NCBI GenBank assembly: GCA_947179485.1
Contig: OX359248.1
Span: 25,801,378-25,865,377, forward strand
Direction: 5' to 3'
Length of the DNA: 64,000 nucleotides
DNA from: Allacma fusca
Taxonomy: Eukaryota > Arthropoda > Collembola > Symphypleona > Sminthuridae
Positions 21,001-34,209 of this stretch are shown here, piece by piece. Numbering within the stretch: the stretch's first letter is position 1; the number at the start of each line of letters is the position of its first letter. The translations under genes were made by a program, and so were the position numbers. Below the pieces are notes generated by a model, which did not search any database, was not told the DNA's origin, and saw nothing but the letters and a program-made list of their open reading frames with translations.

Positions 21001-23790
21001 GTCACATTATAGATTAAACAGTTTAAATAAATAGAATGAATTGAATTTCCGATTTCACAGTCTGTGGTCAGCTACGTCCCGGTTTATGCAAGCGCTTCCT
21101 GCATTCCATTTGAAGAACGATTGGTATCGTTGGTCGAATTAATTTCAAATGTTGAGAGTAAGCTTAATGCTGTTTATCTCATGGCAACTAATTGGCCAGT
21201 ACCATGGACAGCTGGAATTGAATCGATCGTAAACAGAATGTTGGATATGATCATTGGTTACGATTTGAAAAGCAGAAACGAATGCTTGAGACTTCAGGGT
21301 GTTATTGCAAATATACAAAAGCAGGTCCCGTTTGAGTGCCTGCTGCAAAAGTATCGCCTGTTTGCTTCAAAGTTGACAAATCCTGCAGGAATAAAAGTAA
21401 TTTTTTTAACATTCTCCTCGGTTCTATTCTAATTACTTACTCTTACTATTATTTTTGACCACCACAATATTAGTTTGACCCTTTTTTGGAGGGGAAGGGG
21501 CTTCAATCTTGGGCAATGGTTCTTGCGTGTCTTCCCCGGCTATAATAACTCTCACAGATTTGTACCGATTGGAATAAAGCTTGACATTTAGACTTAAATA
21601 TTTGACCCATGACCTTTTAAAGAGTAATTTAAAATTCAAAAGTGTTGCATTAACAAAAGTTAATTGAGTATTACTTAGTTAGAGTATAGCTTTAGTTTAC
21701 ATATTTATGTAAGTCATATTTGTTAACTTTTCAGATATTGTTTTACTAGAAAACTTTTTAATAAAAGCCTCCGTGCCATTTTTCATCAATATCGGTGTAG
21801 ATTTGTGGGAGTTATCGAGGTGGAACACCACTCTTGTTTTTCAAGCATGAGACCCGGCAGAATTTTAATTCTATTGATCAAAATTCGTAACCTTTAGTGT
21901 ACCCTATTAGAAACAAATTTACTGTAATGAAATTTAGACGCCGGTTATTTTTGTTCCTATCAATATAATTTAGTAACAATGTTGTTTTTTTGTTAGATAG
22001 CGATACTAAGAATTTTAAGGTCTGAAAAATCCGACGCTTATGTTGACTGCCAAGAACTAGTGAAGTTCACGGGAAAACTGAATGCAGATGACGTTCTGGC
22101 TTTAAAGCTGCAATTAGAACTTGAGCGAGAAGACTTTGCTGGCGAGGTTGAAGACGTTTTCCCTGAAGATTTAAGTCTTTACGCTGCAAACAAACTTATG
22201 AATTTTTTCTTGATTTTGTCATCTAATTCGGTTTGTTATATTCATTTATAATTTAGGAATTATTGCCAACGGCGAATAATTATGCACGAGTCTTAAGTAT
22301 CAACGTAGATATGCATAAACACGATAATAATTCCAAAATTCTAATTTTTAGCCTGAAAACAATATTTTCCAAACACAAGAAGTCGCAAGATGGCAAAAAG
22401 CAGCTGATTATTTAAGCAAGAAATTAAACGCTTGGGACGAAATAGAATTTTTGAGTTTACAGACGATAGCTCCTAATATAACAAAGTTGTCTATTCTTTT
22501 CGACCCCTCTTACCCGTTTGTAATTATAGAACACATGCTTTTAAATCTCATGAAGCTATCAGTGGATGAGATAATGGAGCGGAGTAAACGTTTGAGCACA
22601 ATTAGTTATCATCCCCACCATGAAATTATTGTGGCGATTGTTTTTACTATGATGGGCCAGCAACCTCAAACTACGAAAATCTGGGGACTCCTCGAGAAGC
22701 TAGTTCACATTCCGTGTGCTCTCCAAGCTCCTATTTTGGAAGATTATGTAATCGTTCGTATTCCAGATCTCATCTTCCAAATGCCATCCCTTTCTACAGA
22801 ACAACAGCTAGTTTTGGAATCCTTCCTGAAACTTATGATCAACTCTTTTGATAAAAGCTTTACGGATCTTTCTAAATACATGGCAGTATGTGGTATTTTT
22901 ATGGCCTTGCGAGAGCATGAAGTACCTCTTGAGAATGAGTATTTGCTTCTAATAAAAGGCAGGAATTATAAGCTCTTACATAGACAATAATAATCCATCC
23001 CAAGCTTTATAAATCCATCGTTACTCCAGAAATTGGTGTTGAAAATTTCCCACGGAATATTAATTTATTGATTTAATTTTTAGACCCTCTGTCTGGAATA
23101 GGCAAAAAAATTTCTCACATGGTGGAGGAATTGGAAAGTCTTAGCCTTGGTTTAATTAAATACGGAGAGCATGATTTAATGGTACGAATCATCAACAATC
23201 TAATATTACATCATCAAGGTGTTGCAATTGGTATAATGGAACCACAAGTAAAATCGTATTGTGCGGAAGCTATACGTCAAGTCTCTGAGGCCAAAAAGGC
23301 GTTGATTGAGCAGTCATTAAACTACCGAGAATCAGAACCCAATCAGTAAGTAGTGATGAGTGTATTTATAATATTTAACTCACAGATTTTGATTTTTACG
23401 CATTGTAACCTTACCTGTGTTTTTTTAATTTTTTTTAGGCGCGTGCTGAAATTAGTGAAATCTCTTTGCGACGCCGGTTTTTATGTGAATGCGTATTCCT
23501 TACGAAATCGGAACAAGAGAAAACTTATCAAAAATCTCTTGAGGGTCAACGAATTCAGCCTAGCTTGTGATGTTGCCCTTGTATTCGAGTATCGAGAAGA
23601 GAATGAATGGTCTGAAATTTTGAAAGGTTTTATGGAAATCGGGGATATCAAACCTCTGATGGCTCTCTTGAATGACATTAAAAATATTACTGAGCTTTGG
23701 GTAATTCCTGAGTTTTCCTCGGCATGGGTTATGGTTTCAGAAACTCACCCTGAATTCCAGAACTTGTGCCCTATTGTAATATTTGTGTAA
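18024..23790 (+). CDS. KNTC1: Kinetochore-associated protein 1 (Rod/KNTC1-like)
   Basis: Rod is the large subunit of the RZZ complex that brings dynein and Mad1-Mad2 to unattached kinetochores. Exons read by phase: 18024-18209, 18274-18506, 18617-18866, 19009-19196, 19270-20134, 20243-20731, 20834-20977, 21061-21396, 21997-22230, 22257-22304, 22352-22958, 23084-23345, 23439-23790. The N-terminal exons resemble the Rod beta-propeller. The segment SLGKYEQASAFAAKYSFNVD matches the start of the Rod helical solenoid, and NEFSLACDVALVFEYREENE with ITELWVIPEFSSAW matches the conserved C-terminal block. The sum is about 1,397 aa against about 2,100-2,200 in fly and human; the middle and extreme C-terminus look shortened, or exons were missed. 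The intron at 18867 uses a GC donor. The first junction (phase 0, weak donor) is least certain. Confidence 0.8.
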
Positions 23791-25583
23791 AATTATTGTG
23801 AGTTCAAAGTCTTTAAATTTATTTCCTTCATATTATATAAAACATTCTAAAGTATATAAAAAATAACGTATAGCTGACAGAACAATATTTAGTATATTTA
23901 TGTAACATTTATAATAAGTTATCAGTGTTTCATGTAAATAGTTATTATTGAAGTTCGTACATGTCATTAAAGCGATCGGGATTAATACTGAAGTTCGTAT
24001 GCCATTAAAGCAAGCGTTTACCCAACTTCCATTTACTTAGGCGAAAACTACTATTTAACAGGAAATGAAGTAATTATTCTCGATTTCTAGATTAGCTCAA
24101 CAGCAAAATTTTGGAAGGTAGACATTTTGTCGATATACTGTACATTGTACATGCACTGTTTAAGCAGTCTCTCAGTAAAGAAAGAGCAGCTTTACAATGT
24201 TTACAACATCCTGTCAACGCAGGCATCAAAAGTCGAGGGCTGCATGCGCTACAATTCCGTAATAGACCCTATTACAATTCCTATGCACAATAGCAGGTCA
24301 TACACATGTAAAACTGACAAGAAGACACACACAATCAAGCCAACAGCCAACAAGAACCCAGCACTACATCTTCGTGCCTGGACTTTTTTAGCATGTTTCT
24401 TGATACTTGAATTTCAGGTAAAATACATATGTATGTAGTCATATTAAAATCTGTTTGTCAATCGCCGCTTCACTCTTTTTGTGTTTCTATAAAATGTTGT
24501 TTTTATATCTGTAATAAGTCAATAAGAATGATAATAATTAAGTACAGCCTAGCATAACATAAATATTATTTTGCTTTGTTTGATGCTGAAAGGACTACTA
24601 ATTCTAGGGCTATGAAGTTTGAAACCTTCCGTTCTTTTACAGTCAGTCAGGTCAGGAGTAGAGTTGGCAGTTTCCAAATAGACAATATTCATAGGAAAGT
24701 AGTATGGAAATTAGACTGAACTCCAAGGGCTAATTATTAAAAATTCATTCATTAAATACAGATAGTGGAAGAAAGTGCGTACATATATATTACATAACCA
24801 TTCTCATGAAATCCAATTTTATTTTCTTGAATGAACCCTACTGTGATGACAGGAAGTATTTGTGAAGCAAAAGTTGGCTTAAAATAAAATTTACTCTTTC
24901 ATGTTATTATAGTTTGTCATTTTGTACACAGTTTCTGCCTGCACTAAGAATCCCAATTTCTTCAACCTTCTGATGAACATTTGTCACCAGGGAGGAAACC
25001 AGGACCGGAAAGCTTATTGTTAGTTGAACAAGTATATTTCTTATATATCTATATTATAAGTTAATATGAGGGCTTCTAACATATATTACCGCAAACCAAT
25101 TCTATGTAAATTAATTCCTCAAATTGAATATGAATTTTCAATGTGTAACTTGGAATAATATATGTAGATCTTGTACGGCATAGTCACACCAAGTACAATT
25201 AGTTTCACTGTGTTCAATTGAAGACCCATAATATCGACTGCAATCAATCCAAATAATTCTCTGTCGTCAACATTTGCGAAATGTTTTGTACATGAAATAT
25301 GTTTTATGAATGTTCTATCATTCGCAGGCCTTGAATGCTTGAGGTAATAATAATTATTATGCTAGTTAATTATCCTATTAATGGAAATTACAATTATTGG
25401 AACCAGAGTCAGAATATCATATCAGTTCCTGATACATGTATAAATACAAACTATTATTCGTTAGGTTTCTTTATTTTGAAAACACTTTAATTTATGAATC
25501 CTCCCTTAATGTCTCTTTTTGCACCGGTGACTATAATAAATTACTTTATTGCTATAAAAATAACATTTGTGCGTATGCTGGGA
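23791..25583. other. Spacer downstream of KNTC1
   Basis: AT-rich. A 103-codon open frame at 24127-24438 ends near a possible donor but has no recognisable domain. No good polyadenylation signal was seen for KNTC1, so an extra 3' exon cannot be excluded. Confidence 0.4.
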
Positions 25584-25690
25584 CAAGCACGTCATATTCT
25601 AAAAGGAAAACATTTTTATTCCAGTTGTAAAGCATTTGAGATATTTGTAGGTCCTGAGAAGTTTTGTGAACGTGTGTGGAATCATTGGTA
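25584..25690 (+). pseudogene. Decayed folate-receptor-like exon fragment
   Basis: The plus-strand frame gives SCKAFEIF, then EKFCERVWNHW and a stop. This lines up with STCKTFKEIY and DNFCERVWDHSWKY of the intact folate-receptor-like gene at 36855-37999, which lies on the other strand. The stop falls where that gene continues with Lys-Tyr, and KY follows the stop. No neighbouring receptor exons were found, so this is most likely a remnant of a duplicated copy. An unfound distant exon with a different donor is the alternative. Confidence 0.6.
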
Positions 25691-27598
25691 GAAGTACTTA
25701 CACATTGATAAGGGAATCGTGTATGAAATTACGCTTGGATAAATCTGTCGTTAATTAAGCTTGAAGAAACTGCAATATAAATACAAATGAACTGGGGCGG
25801 CTGCCTTGTATAGCCTCCGATTAAGCAACAAAGAATAGTAAAATATTCGTTGTTCCTCGCTGTATACAATGTTTCCTAATTCAACAATCAGTGAGATGAG
25901 TCATTCCAGTGTTTCTATATTATCTCTCTAAATTGAACCCAAGTCCATAGCATCCTCTTTGGGAGTGCTCTGGGTACTGTTTGTGATGCATTCTATTTTT
26001 ACAGTGTGGTTTCCTATATAATCATTCACTTCAGGAAAAACTTTTAGCGTAAATATTGTAGGGCCAATTAAGGAACAAGACTGCGTTATTATGTTCAAAC
26101 AAAACATAGTCTTATTATTAACTTTGGCATCAATTAAAACTTGTTTTCTGCCAACAGTGGGAAGGAAAACATAAGCACACGATGTATTAATCTAACTCAA
26201 GCTTGTACTCTACCTAATCCTCATGTTGTGCATTTTCCCCATATTCCCAATTCCCACTTGCTTACAATTTTATTAGTCACTTTCTCAACGCTGAAGGCGA
26301 TAATATGCACTCGTGGCCTGACCTTGTGTCTTTATTATTAGTTTGTTTACGGATGACATTGCATCGTTAATATTCGCAGCTTGTTACATATTTCATCATT
26401 AACTATTCCGTATCTGGTTTATTATTTATGTGCATGTGAAAATTAATTTTTTTATACACAATAGTTCCATCACTCGGGAAATAGCGTCTTCACCATTTAA
26501 TGCATGTTTTCATTTCCATGATCTGTTCTTAATCAGAACACCTGCCCGTATATCTTCCGTAACCTGGTTATTTCATAAACAATTCCTCAGATGCAAACAA
26601 GCAGAAGTCATCCCAACTGACATGATTACTACGTGGATCAATTATTTCAATGAATATAAAATCGACAATAATTTTACCCATGGAACCATTAATCAGAATA
26701 TATCAGGAGTGAACGTGCCACTATAATAACTTTGCATAGAATGTACCCATGCAGCTCAGAAATCACGGAAAACAATAAGTTTCTCAAACATCAAAATCAC
26801 GTGCAATGCATTTGGTGTAGATATGTAGATAATTACTTACTTCAAATATTATGCAATAACTAATATACACAATGTTTGAACAGAACAGTAACTCCTTGAA
26901 AACATGGTACAGATTCACTTACATAATTTTATTTGCTGTGGAAAAATAACCTTGGTCAATATAGATTATGATTATGAAGATTATAGTCAGTTTACCATTG
27001 ATTTTTGCAAATATTGACTCTCCGGTTAAGTGATCACATCTGCTAATGAAAAATGTACCGACGCCATGATTGTTGTAAATTGTCAACACTATCGCTTTTA
27101 TTGGTAACTCATGTATGCGGATGTATGTATTCTCACCCTATTTAATTGCTATTGCCCCTGTACACTGAACTGAATAATTTAAAGTACAGATACGTAATTA
27201 TATGAACATGGATAGAGTTAGTCAATATATTTTAACTAATGCAATCCTAGAAGATATTGCAGATTAGATATTACAATAAAGTGACTCATGCTCGATCGTA
27301 AAGTACATCCAGAAAGTGTCATGGGAACACACAGGTCTGGATCGACTCCAATGACTGTTCAGCCAATTGCAAATCCATGGATGTTCTCAGTATGATTAAG
27401 CTCACTACACACAAGCGAATGAGTATCAATGAATATTTGCAATATACTTAAAATGAGCAATCCTGTTGAGAGGCGATCAATATTATAATATTTACTTCAC
27501 AAAGATGTTATACTGGTAGTAATCTATTTTCGTCGATACAACGTTGAGTTCAAGTGCTGAGTTTATCACACCTGATTTTTAGTAACCTTTTTTCTGCG
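25691..27598. other. Spacer, no gene supported
   Basis: AT-rich intergenic DNA. A 98-codon open frame at 26430-26726 has no recognisable motif. Nothing else stands out. Confidence 0.4.
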
Positions 27599-27636
27599 TA
27601 TTTATACGGGCTCCAAATCCTTTCAATGCATCATTT
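27599..27636 (+). promoter_or_regulatory. Putative core promoter of the Kazal gene
   Basis: A TATTTATA box (27599-27606) is followed by TCATTT (27631-27636), which fits the arthropod initiator TCAKTY, at the usual spacing of about 32 bp. It predicts a 5' leader of about 70 nt before the ATG at 27704. Consensus and spacing only. Confidence 0.4.
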
Positions 27637-27703
27637 ATCAAGCAGACTCTTCTCAGATTGACACATTTGTGAGACAATACAATAAGCTAGAAATTATTCC
27701 ATT

Positions 27704-28447
27704 ATGGCGAAATTCTCAATTTTTGCAATTTTTGCCATCCTGGCAGTTATGGCTGTGGTGAGTATTTAGTTTTTAATTATTATAATATAATCTTGACCCT
27801 TTAGTCATACATTAGAGGTAACCTGGTTGTTTTTTTTTCGACAGAAAAACGCTCAGAGTGATGAGCCAACCTGCATTTGCACGAGAATTATGAGGCCAGT
27901 TTGTGGTTCAGATGGCGTTACATACTCCAATCGTTGCGAGTTAAACTGTGCTGCCAAAAGGAAAACAGGTGAGTCTTCAGCAAATAAAATAAATCAAGTG
28001 TAATAAAATATCTGTTATATTTTTACGTATTCATGTTTATATAAAGATGATTTCCTATAAAAAATAAATTTTATATTGAAAAAGGAAAGTAACATCCTGG
28101 TTTTTTTAAAAACAGGTTTAACCGAGGCTCGCGTAGGACGATGCGAAGAGACCAAGCTGCCAAGAAAATTTGAGCCGAAAGATGGCCCTAGTGATCTCGG
28201 TTCCAATTGCTTTTGTACGAGGGAATTCAGCCCTGTTTGCGCCAGCAATGGCAAAACTTACTCCAATCCATGTGAATTTGGATGTGCCCAGAGACAGAGA
28301 AAGGGTAAGTGGGTTTCTCTTATGAATAGTTAACCTCTGCATGTTATTTTCTTGTATGAAACCTCATACTTTTTGTATCAATTTGCAGGTCTAGAGATCA
28401 CTAAAACAGGTCCTTGTGAAGACGTAAGAGAAAACTCAATCTTATGA
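27704..28447 (+). CDS. Secreted double-headed Kazal serine protease inhibitor
   Basis: Exons 27704-27757, 27845-27968, 28116-28304 and 28389-28447 join in phase to a protein of about 141 aa. Exon 1 is a hydrophobic signal peptide. Two Kazal domains follow, each with the arthropod Cys-x-Cys start and the PVC...Tyr-Ser-Asn...Cys pattern (CICTRIMRPVC with VTYSNRC; CFCTREFSPVC with KTYSNPC). In Kazal inhibitors the P1 residue is two after the second Cys; here it is Arg in both domains, predicting inhibition of trypsin-like proteases. Likely secreted, with a role in immunity, digestion or secretion control. The domains share the same intron position after the Lys-rich loop, pointing to internal duplication. 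No frame damage is seen. Confidence 0.92.
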
Positions 28448-31400
28448 GCTGATGATTTGCCTTGACCCTCTGATTTAAAAAAAAATCTTCAACTTTGTCC
28501 TGGCATTGTAACTTATCTATGTGTATTATATGTGCCTGTTTTCCTTTGGTGATTGCAACAGGTGCCCAAAGAACTGTAGGAAGGGATGGAGATACCTAAA
28601 GAATGAATAGTTTTTTTATTTGAACAGTAGTAAGCTTGTCTAAATATGATAAAAAATATTATAATTTGCTGACGAATGTTGTAAACAAAAATTTGTTTGT
28701 ATTGGGGTAAATATGTCATTAAATCATTTCAATTTTTCAACAGCTTCACCGTACTACTAATGTTCCAGTGAAATTTTATTTTTTTCATAGAGAACGTTGC
28801 ATAAATATTAGACATGAGTCTTAATAATGTTATTTTTTAAGTTGATGAAAGCTGCAAATCAAATAATTGTATAGAAAATGTTTATTTTACATAAGCGCAT
28901 CCTTTCCAATCATTTTTTCAACTTATTGTAATCTTCTGCAAATTCTGCCGATTCTACTACGTCTTTTTCCAACAAAATATGAACATATCGTCGCTGAAGA
29001 GGCAAAATGGTCTAAATGTACAAAAGTATTCGCAAGATATGTTCTCCACTACCGATTTGACAGTCGACGCGACAAGATTTTGGTGGTAATGGGCGTAAGA
29101 AAGTAATTTCCAGATAATTTATTTGTAACTCGCGCAAGAACGTTAACTTCTCTTGCTGTTCCTTTAAATAATCCTAGTACAATTGAAGCTGATTCAGATA
29201 AGATTTCATGATTACATTAAAGAATAATATAGAAAGACTATAATAAATTTAAGGAATTCGGATTACTTCTCATGCGTGGCGCAGTAAACAAGGTGATAAT
29301 CTTTACAATAATTTATTACATTTTCTTGGAATATTTCTTTACGAAATGGTATCTCAAGCAGCTTGTATTTACTCATTTGGGGATGACAACGGTTACAAAG
29401 ATTAGCGTACGTACCCGTCCGACATCCAGAAATGTCCGTAGATACCACTGTGCAGGGTGACCATAATCATTTCCCAGCCCTTCCTTGCACACATAAGGGA
29501 GTGACTCATAAAATATTTGATTCCCTCTGTTTGTAGCAAATTATTTTCCCGATTTACTAAAATTTATATTATTGACCTGGTTCAACAATGGCGATCAGGG
29601 TTGGAAAACGTCAGGCAAAATCGGTTTTTTTCAGAATGTGTGTTTCTTCAGGATTTAAGAAAGTGGGACAAAGTTTATTAATAAATAAATAATTGTTTCA
29701 AAAAGTTGTAATAAAAATAAATTATTTTCAATATTTCAATGTTGTCTCACATTGGTAGATCCTGAGACCGAAATGTTTTATCTAAGAAGTTAATATTGGG
29801 GTCAAATTAATCCCCATGTAATCTGCTGGAAGGGCGACATTTTGAAATATTTTCTATGAATTACAGGCTGTTTTTGAAAAAATTGCAAAATAAGAATCCT
29901 ATTCTGTGTCTTTGCTCCTGAAGATGATTTTCCATAACCTTGCTCTCGGTTCTGAAGGGTCATGTCTACAATTCTCAGCGTAAATACCTGTTGGATAGCT
30001 CCGCGGAAACCTGAAAATTCTGAAAATTCTTCTACAAATGAAATTCAAAAGAAATTTCTGAAAAAATATTTACCCGTGACAAAGCATATGTGATGCCGAA
30101 AATCCTCCAAAAATCTCGACTTTGTTGTCAGTTCTTGAAGACTGTGACCTCAATTTTTCATCTGAGTGAGTGGAACAAATTTTGAAAAATCTGGAAATAA
30201 ATTTGCTTTAAAACGTAGGAATTACATTTGCGGCATTATCCCTAATATGGGCTATGGGGAGAAAAAGGATATAGGACAGCCTGTACGAATAAAATTCTGG
30301 CAGACAAAAAGTACTTCACGCTTTCAACGTCAGACGTCAGACAAAAACTTAATCCAGTACAAACTTTGGGAGGGGGGGGGGAACAAATACTACAAATTTT
30401 TAATCCAGAACAAAAGGTCCTCGCTAAGAAAAAAGGAAACAATATCCCACCCAGTAGACCTGTTATTTAAACCGCAGTGTAGGCTGACACTTACATACGC
30501 ATATTTAGTATTTAAACTATTAATTGTTCACAAACAGGTTGACAACATTGCATCCTAACCATCCTAAACTATTGTTTGTCTATAAAGTCTGAAAACCAAT
30601 GATTAAGTCCAATGTTTCGTGTTGTATCTGTACGAAGTAAGTTCATATACTTATGCACCTAATTATATCTACATATGCGTATGCATTTATGTGTACAAAG
30701 TGTTGAGATATACTAACTAGGTGGTCTAGTCCATGTGAATTGCAATTGCGTCTGTAGGAAAGTTGAGACGAAAAACTGCCGTCTCACTTTGACACGTGTG
30801 TTTATACAATCTACCTTAGATTATCTTTTTAATTGTTACTTTTTACAACTAACATTTTGCTGGCCTTGGCTCCAGTTGTAGGGATCAACGCGTGGATGGA
30901 ATTTTAAAACTCTTCTATATCTTCACAAATCCTTTTGAACTTCTCAGTACTTTTAATTTTAATGATTGACTGCATCATTTTTATTAAGGCCAGCAATTAT
31001 TATTTTTCAGCGGTCCAGAAATAGTGTAATTAAAAATTACAGCTTCCACTGCCATTTAAATGTATTTTAATTATTTCTTCTATTTTTAATTACTGTTTCC
31101 TTGAATTTATTCCCCGTGCTCCCCGGTGATTACAATAGATACATTGGACACAATGCTCACCTCAGTCTCTGTATGTTACATGCAGCGTGTAGTCCAATGA
31201 ATAGTATTTTTTATGTTTTATATGTACTTATGTATATAATAAATAAGAATAATGGATGTATGTTTTGCATTTCAGAAAGTCTTCTATATGTACGTATTCA
31301 GTGGATTTATTGGTAATTATTTTTACTGTAACGATAAGACACAACGGGATAGCTAAAACTACAGCACTAATCTACAACTACAGCCTCGAGGTATATTTTT

Positions 31401-31564
31401 GTAATCAATAAATTCCCATGTAGAATCAACTTGCTTGAATGAAATTCTCGTTTTCTTACTTCTCATTCCATAAAGTAAAGAACAGCAACATATCACATCA
31501 GCAAACAATTATTCATCAAAGCTATGCTCTTAAGTGTCCAAGTTTAATTATTATTATTGTACAA
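28448..31564. other. Spacer, no gene supported
   Basis: 3.1 kb without a convincing gene. The segment 29491-29567 is a diverged copy of 14381-14457 (shared GTTTGTAGCAAATT core). A run of ten G sits near 30369-30378. Open frames of up to 130 codons (30166-30558) lack domain features. Confidence 0.45.
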
Positions 31565-32130
31565 CTAATATGCTCTGTCACAAGCCTTTACAGAAACCAC
31601 TTGATCGTTTATTTCCACATCACGAAGGTCCTGATGGCCTGGACCTCCAGGATACATTCGGACACAGCTTCGGCAATTAGGAAGACGACACAACAATAAA
31701 CAAGTTTCTAGATTTGAAAGCACAAGAAGGTAGTTAGTCAGTCGTGTTGAAATAATAATAGTAAATATGTCATACAGTCCATGGTACAATCCCGGGAAAA
31801 TACATACAAAATTAAGTATCTTACCATGTGTGTCAACAGACGATGCCCTTTCTTGAATTCCCTCTGGAAGCATCATACATTGGCTTCCCACACGCATGAA
31901 ATAGTAATCTCCTAAAAAATTAAAATATTATTTTATAACCACCATTCATACTTTTTAATACTTTTTTTGTGTATATATAATTTTGTAATAAAACTACCTT
32001 CTTGGTTGATATCTTCATACAGACTCAAACGTGAGAACCCATAAAATGCGTCCACTTTCGTACTGTAAAAAGTGAAACTGAGAATCATGCAGGTAATTAC
32101 GAAAAAAACAATTTTCCCAACAGTCGTCAT
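31565..32130 (-). CDS. Secreted beta/gamma-crystallin-like protein
   Basis: On the minus strand, exons 32130-31998, 31911-31825 and 31707-31565 join in phase (introns of 86 and 117 bp) to 120 aa. Residues 1-28 are a signal peptide ending near KVDA. The mature protein holds a beta/gamma-crystallin-like unit: QCMMLP, SSVDTHG, TCLLLCRLPNC, then RMYPG and NDQVVSVKAC. It lines up with the second crystallin-like unit of the divergent neighbour (RCVDLP, TSLKNL, DCIRLYEEVNC, ILPDD, FARSFGTC), so the two are paralogous. It starts 2.1 kb from that gene in head-to-head orientation. Function is unknown; such extracellular domains can bind calcium or act in cuticle, mucus or secretions. The Met at 32130 was chosen over 32169 because the signal peptide then starts cleanly. 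Confidence 0.78.
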
Positions 32131-34209
32131 TGCCTTTAAGCCCAGATACTCACTTTTGCAATTCTGCACTACAATAAATGTGGTTAGACTTCAAGTAAGT
32201 TAAGAGTTAGAAAGCTCAAAAAATAATTATTTCGGAAGCTTCTGCAGACACAAGAGACAAAGTCGGAATGATGCTTATTTGTCATCAGATTAGAAATTTT
32301 GTCTCTTCAGAGCCAGGGCATTTGCGCTCTTTTCTCCAGTTGTTTCTCCAGTACTGTCTCATGACCCATGTCCAATTCCTACACAGTACCAGCTGTACAT
32401 AAATATATGTATACAAAACCACACAAACTGAGATAATCAGTTGTATCTATTTGCAACGCCAGCTAATTCTTCATATTACACTTCAGCAGTAATTTATTTG
32501 CCCTTCCCAAGGGAAATCGGCTGTGGACAGATCCAATGTGCATCCCTTTGAGGACAAATTAATACGTAACCTTTGCATGTCTTCAGTCTCGTACAAATGT
32601 GATGATTTCTGGAAAAGCCTCAATTCCAGAAGTGACGTTTCTATTTCTAAATTATCCACTTATTACCAATCTTGACTCTTGAGTCAGCTTGATCCATGTA
32701 GCCCCTTCTTGAATCTTGCTACAGTTAACGTATAGTTTCTTGTCTCTACCCTTATTCTTCTGACGCAATTTAGTTCATGTGTAATTACCATGTCTTGCAC
32801 TTCAGGATGTCTCTTCTTCACCAATTTGAGCGTTTCTCGTTTGTACTGGGGAAATTATTTCCCCAATAAAAAAAAGGCTACAATTACAAATAAAACAACA
32901 TGTGTGATTTTATAGACTGCTTCTTTTGCACCTCTGTCTCTGATATGAATTCCCTGTCCACCGGCTGAAATACTAACATCGAGTTAATGGAGTCCTCTGG
33001 GATTGCTTATGAATGGAGTAATTCTTTAATGACCTTTCTTGGGAAAAATAATTTATAGAAATTCGTCAGTTTGAACAACTGTGTCCCGAATTTGTGTACA
33101 TGTCATATATGTATGTAGATGTATGTAGTATGAGGGAAATAGTCGAAAATTATTTGCAGGATGTTTTCCACCCAAGCCAAAAGGAAATACACGAGTTTAG
33201 ACTTAGACCCGGACTTCCTCTGTATGACCAAGATTTGTTGATTTTTCCTCAATTAGGAGCATGGGAGAATTAAATTACACGAGTATTGACATTGCACTGG
33301 CGCTGATTCCAAATGATATGAAAGTTTTCGATGAAATGTGAATGCATTCTTTATAATTGATGAGGAGGCACATACAATACCCTTACGCAAACATTACCAG
33401 CGTATAAAACAAACATACATAAAGAAGGCGTGGAAACTAAACTGCAGCAACTTAACTCACCCGAAAAGATGAGAAAGGGCAGATAAGTTTCCAGCAAAAA
33501 AAAAATTGTTCTCACTCATTTTCTCACTGCTCGAGAGTCACATATAGGGAGTCATTATTGACGGTAAATATCATTAGATTGACTAGCAAAAGTATATTAG
33601 TGGGGGGAAAAAATCAGCGTTTACAGTCAAGCTTCAGACAGCTATTTCTCATCTCCTAGTCTTTGTCAGTCTCACACATTACGAGGATTTTCTCTTGGAT
33701 AAGCTTTATAAACACGAGAATGGAAACATTTTTATAGCCATTTGTCTTCCTGGTAGGTATTATGCATGCATGGTGAAATCAAATTGAAGGGTATGTAGTC
33801 AAGTAATAAATATGATATTTGCGTGCTTCAAGAAAAGGCTCCAGTATGCTCCTACACTATAGTCGTAGTACTACCAAGTAGTTACATAAATACCTACAGT
33901 ACATAAATATAACAAAGATAAAAAAAAACGACCATTTTTTAAGGTCTAACCGGATTCACAATTTGCTGAAGAGAAGCTTGTCTCATTTTCAATCAGGCTG
34001 GAATACCGCATAGACGAAGGTTGATATTGTTAGTTACAGGGAATACAGAAACCGCAAGCAGAACTACTTTTACCAAAATACAGATATACATTTTTTCCTT
34101 TAAAAATGTTTCTTTCACTAATTTTTTGACAGTATTAGGAAAAGAGTCGAAGGAACTTACCACACGCTTGAGGTGATCTTACTGTGTGTTTTCATTTATT
34201 TCTTGTACT
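32131..34209. other. Shared 5' spacer of two divergent crystallin-like genes
   Basis: A 2.1-kb region between the start codons of two oppositely oriented secreted-protein genes. It should hold both promoters. A TCATTT initiator-like word is at 34192-34197, 16 bp before the plus-strand ATG, but no paired TATA was found. No other gene is visible. Confidence 0.4.

Noticed and set aside
24127..24438. 103-codon plus-strand open frame, considered as an extra KNTC1 exon
   Set aside because: Does not resemble the KNTC1 C-terminus and no phase-compatible acceptor links it.
26430..26726. 98-codon plus-strand open frame
   Set aside because: No domain and no splice context; left as spacer.
30166..30558. 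130-codon plus-strand open frame
   Set aside because: Low-complexity Lys-rich translation crossing a poly-G tract; no motif.
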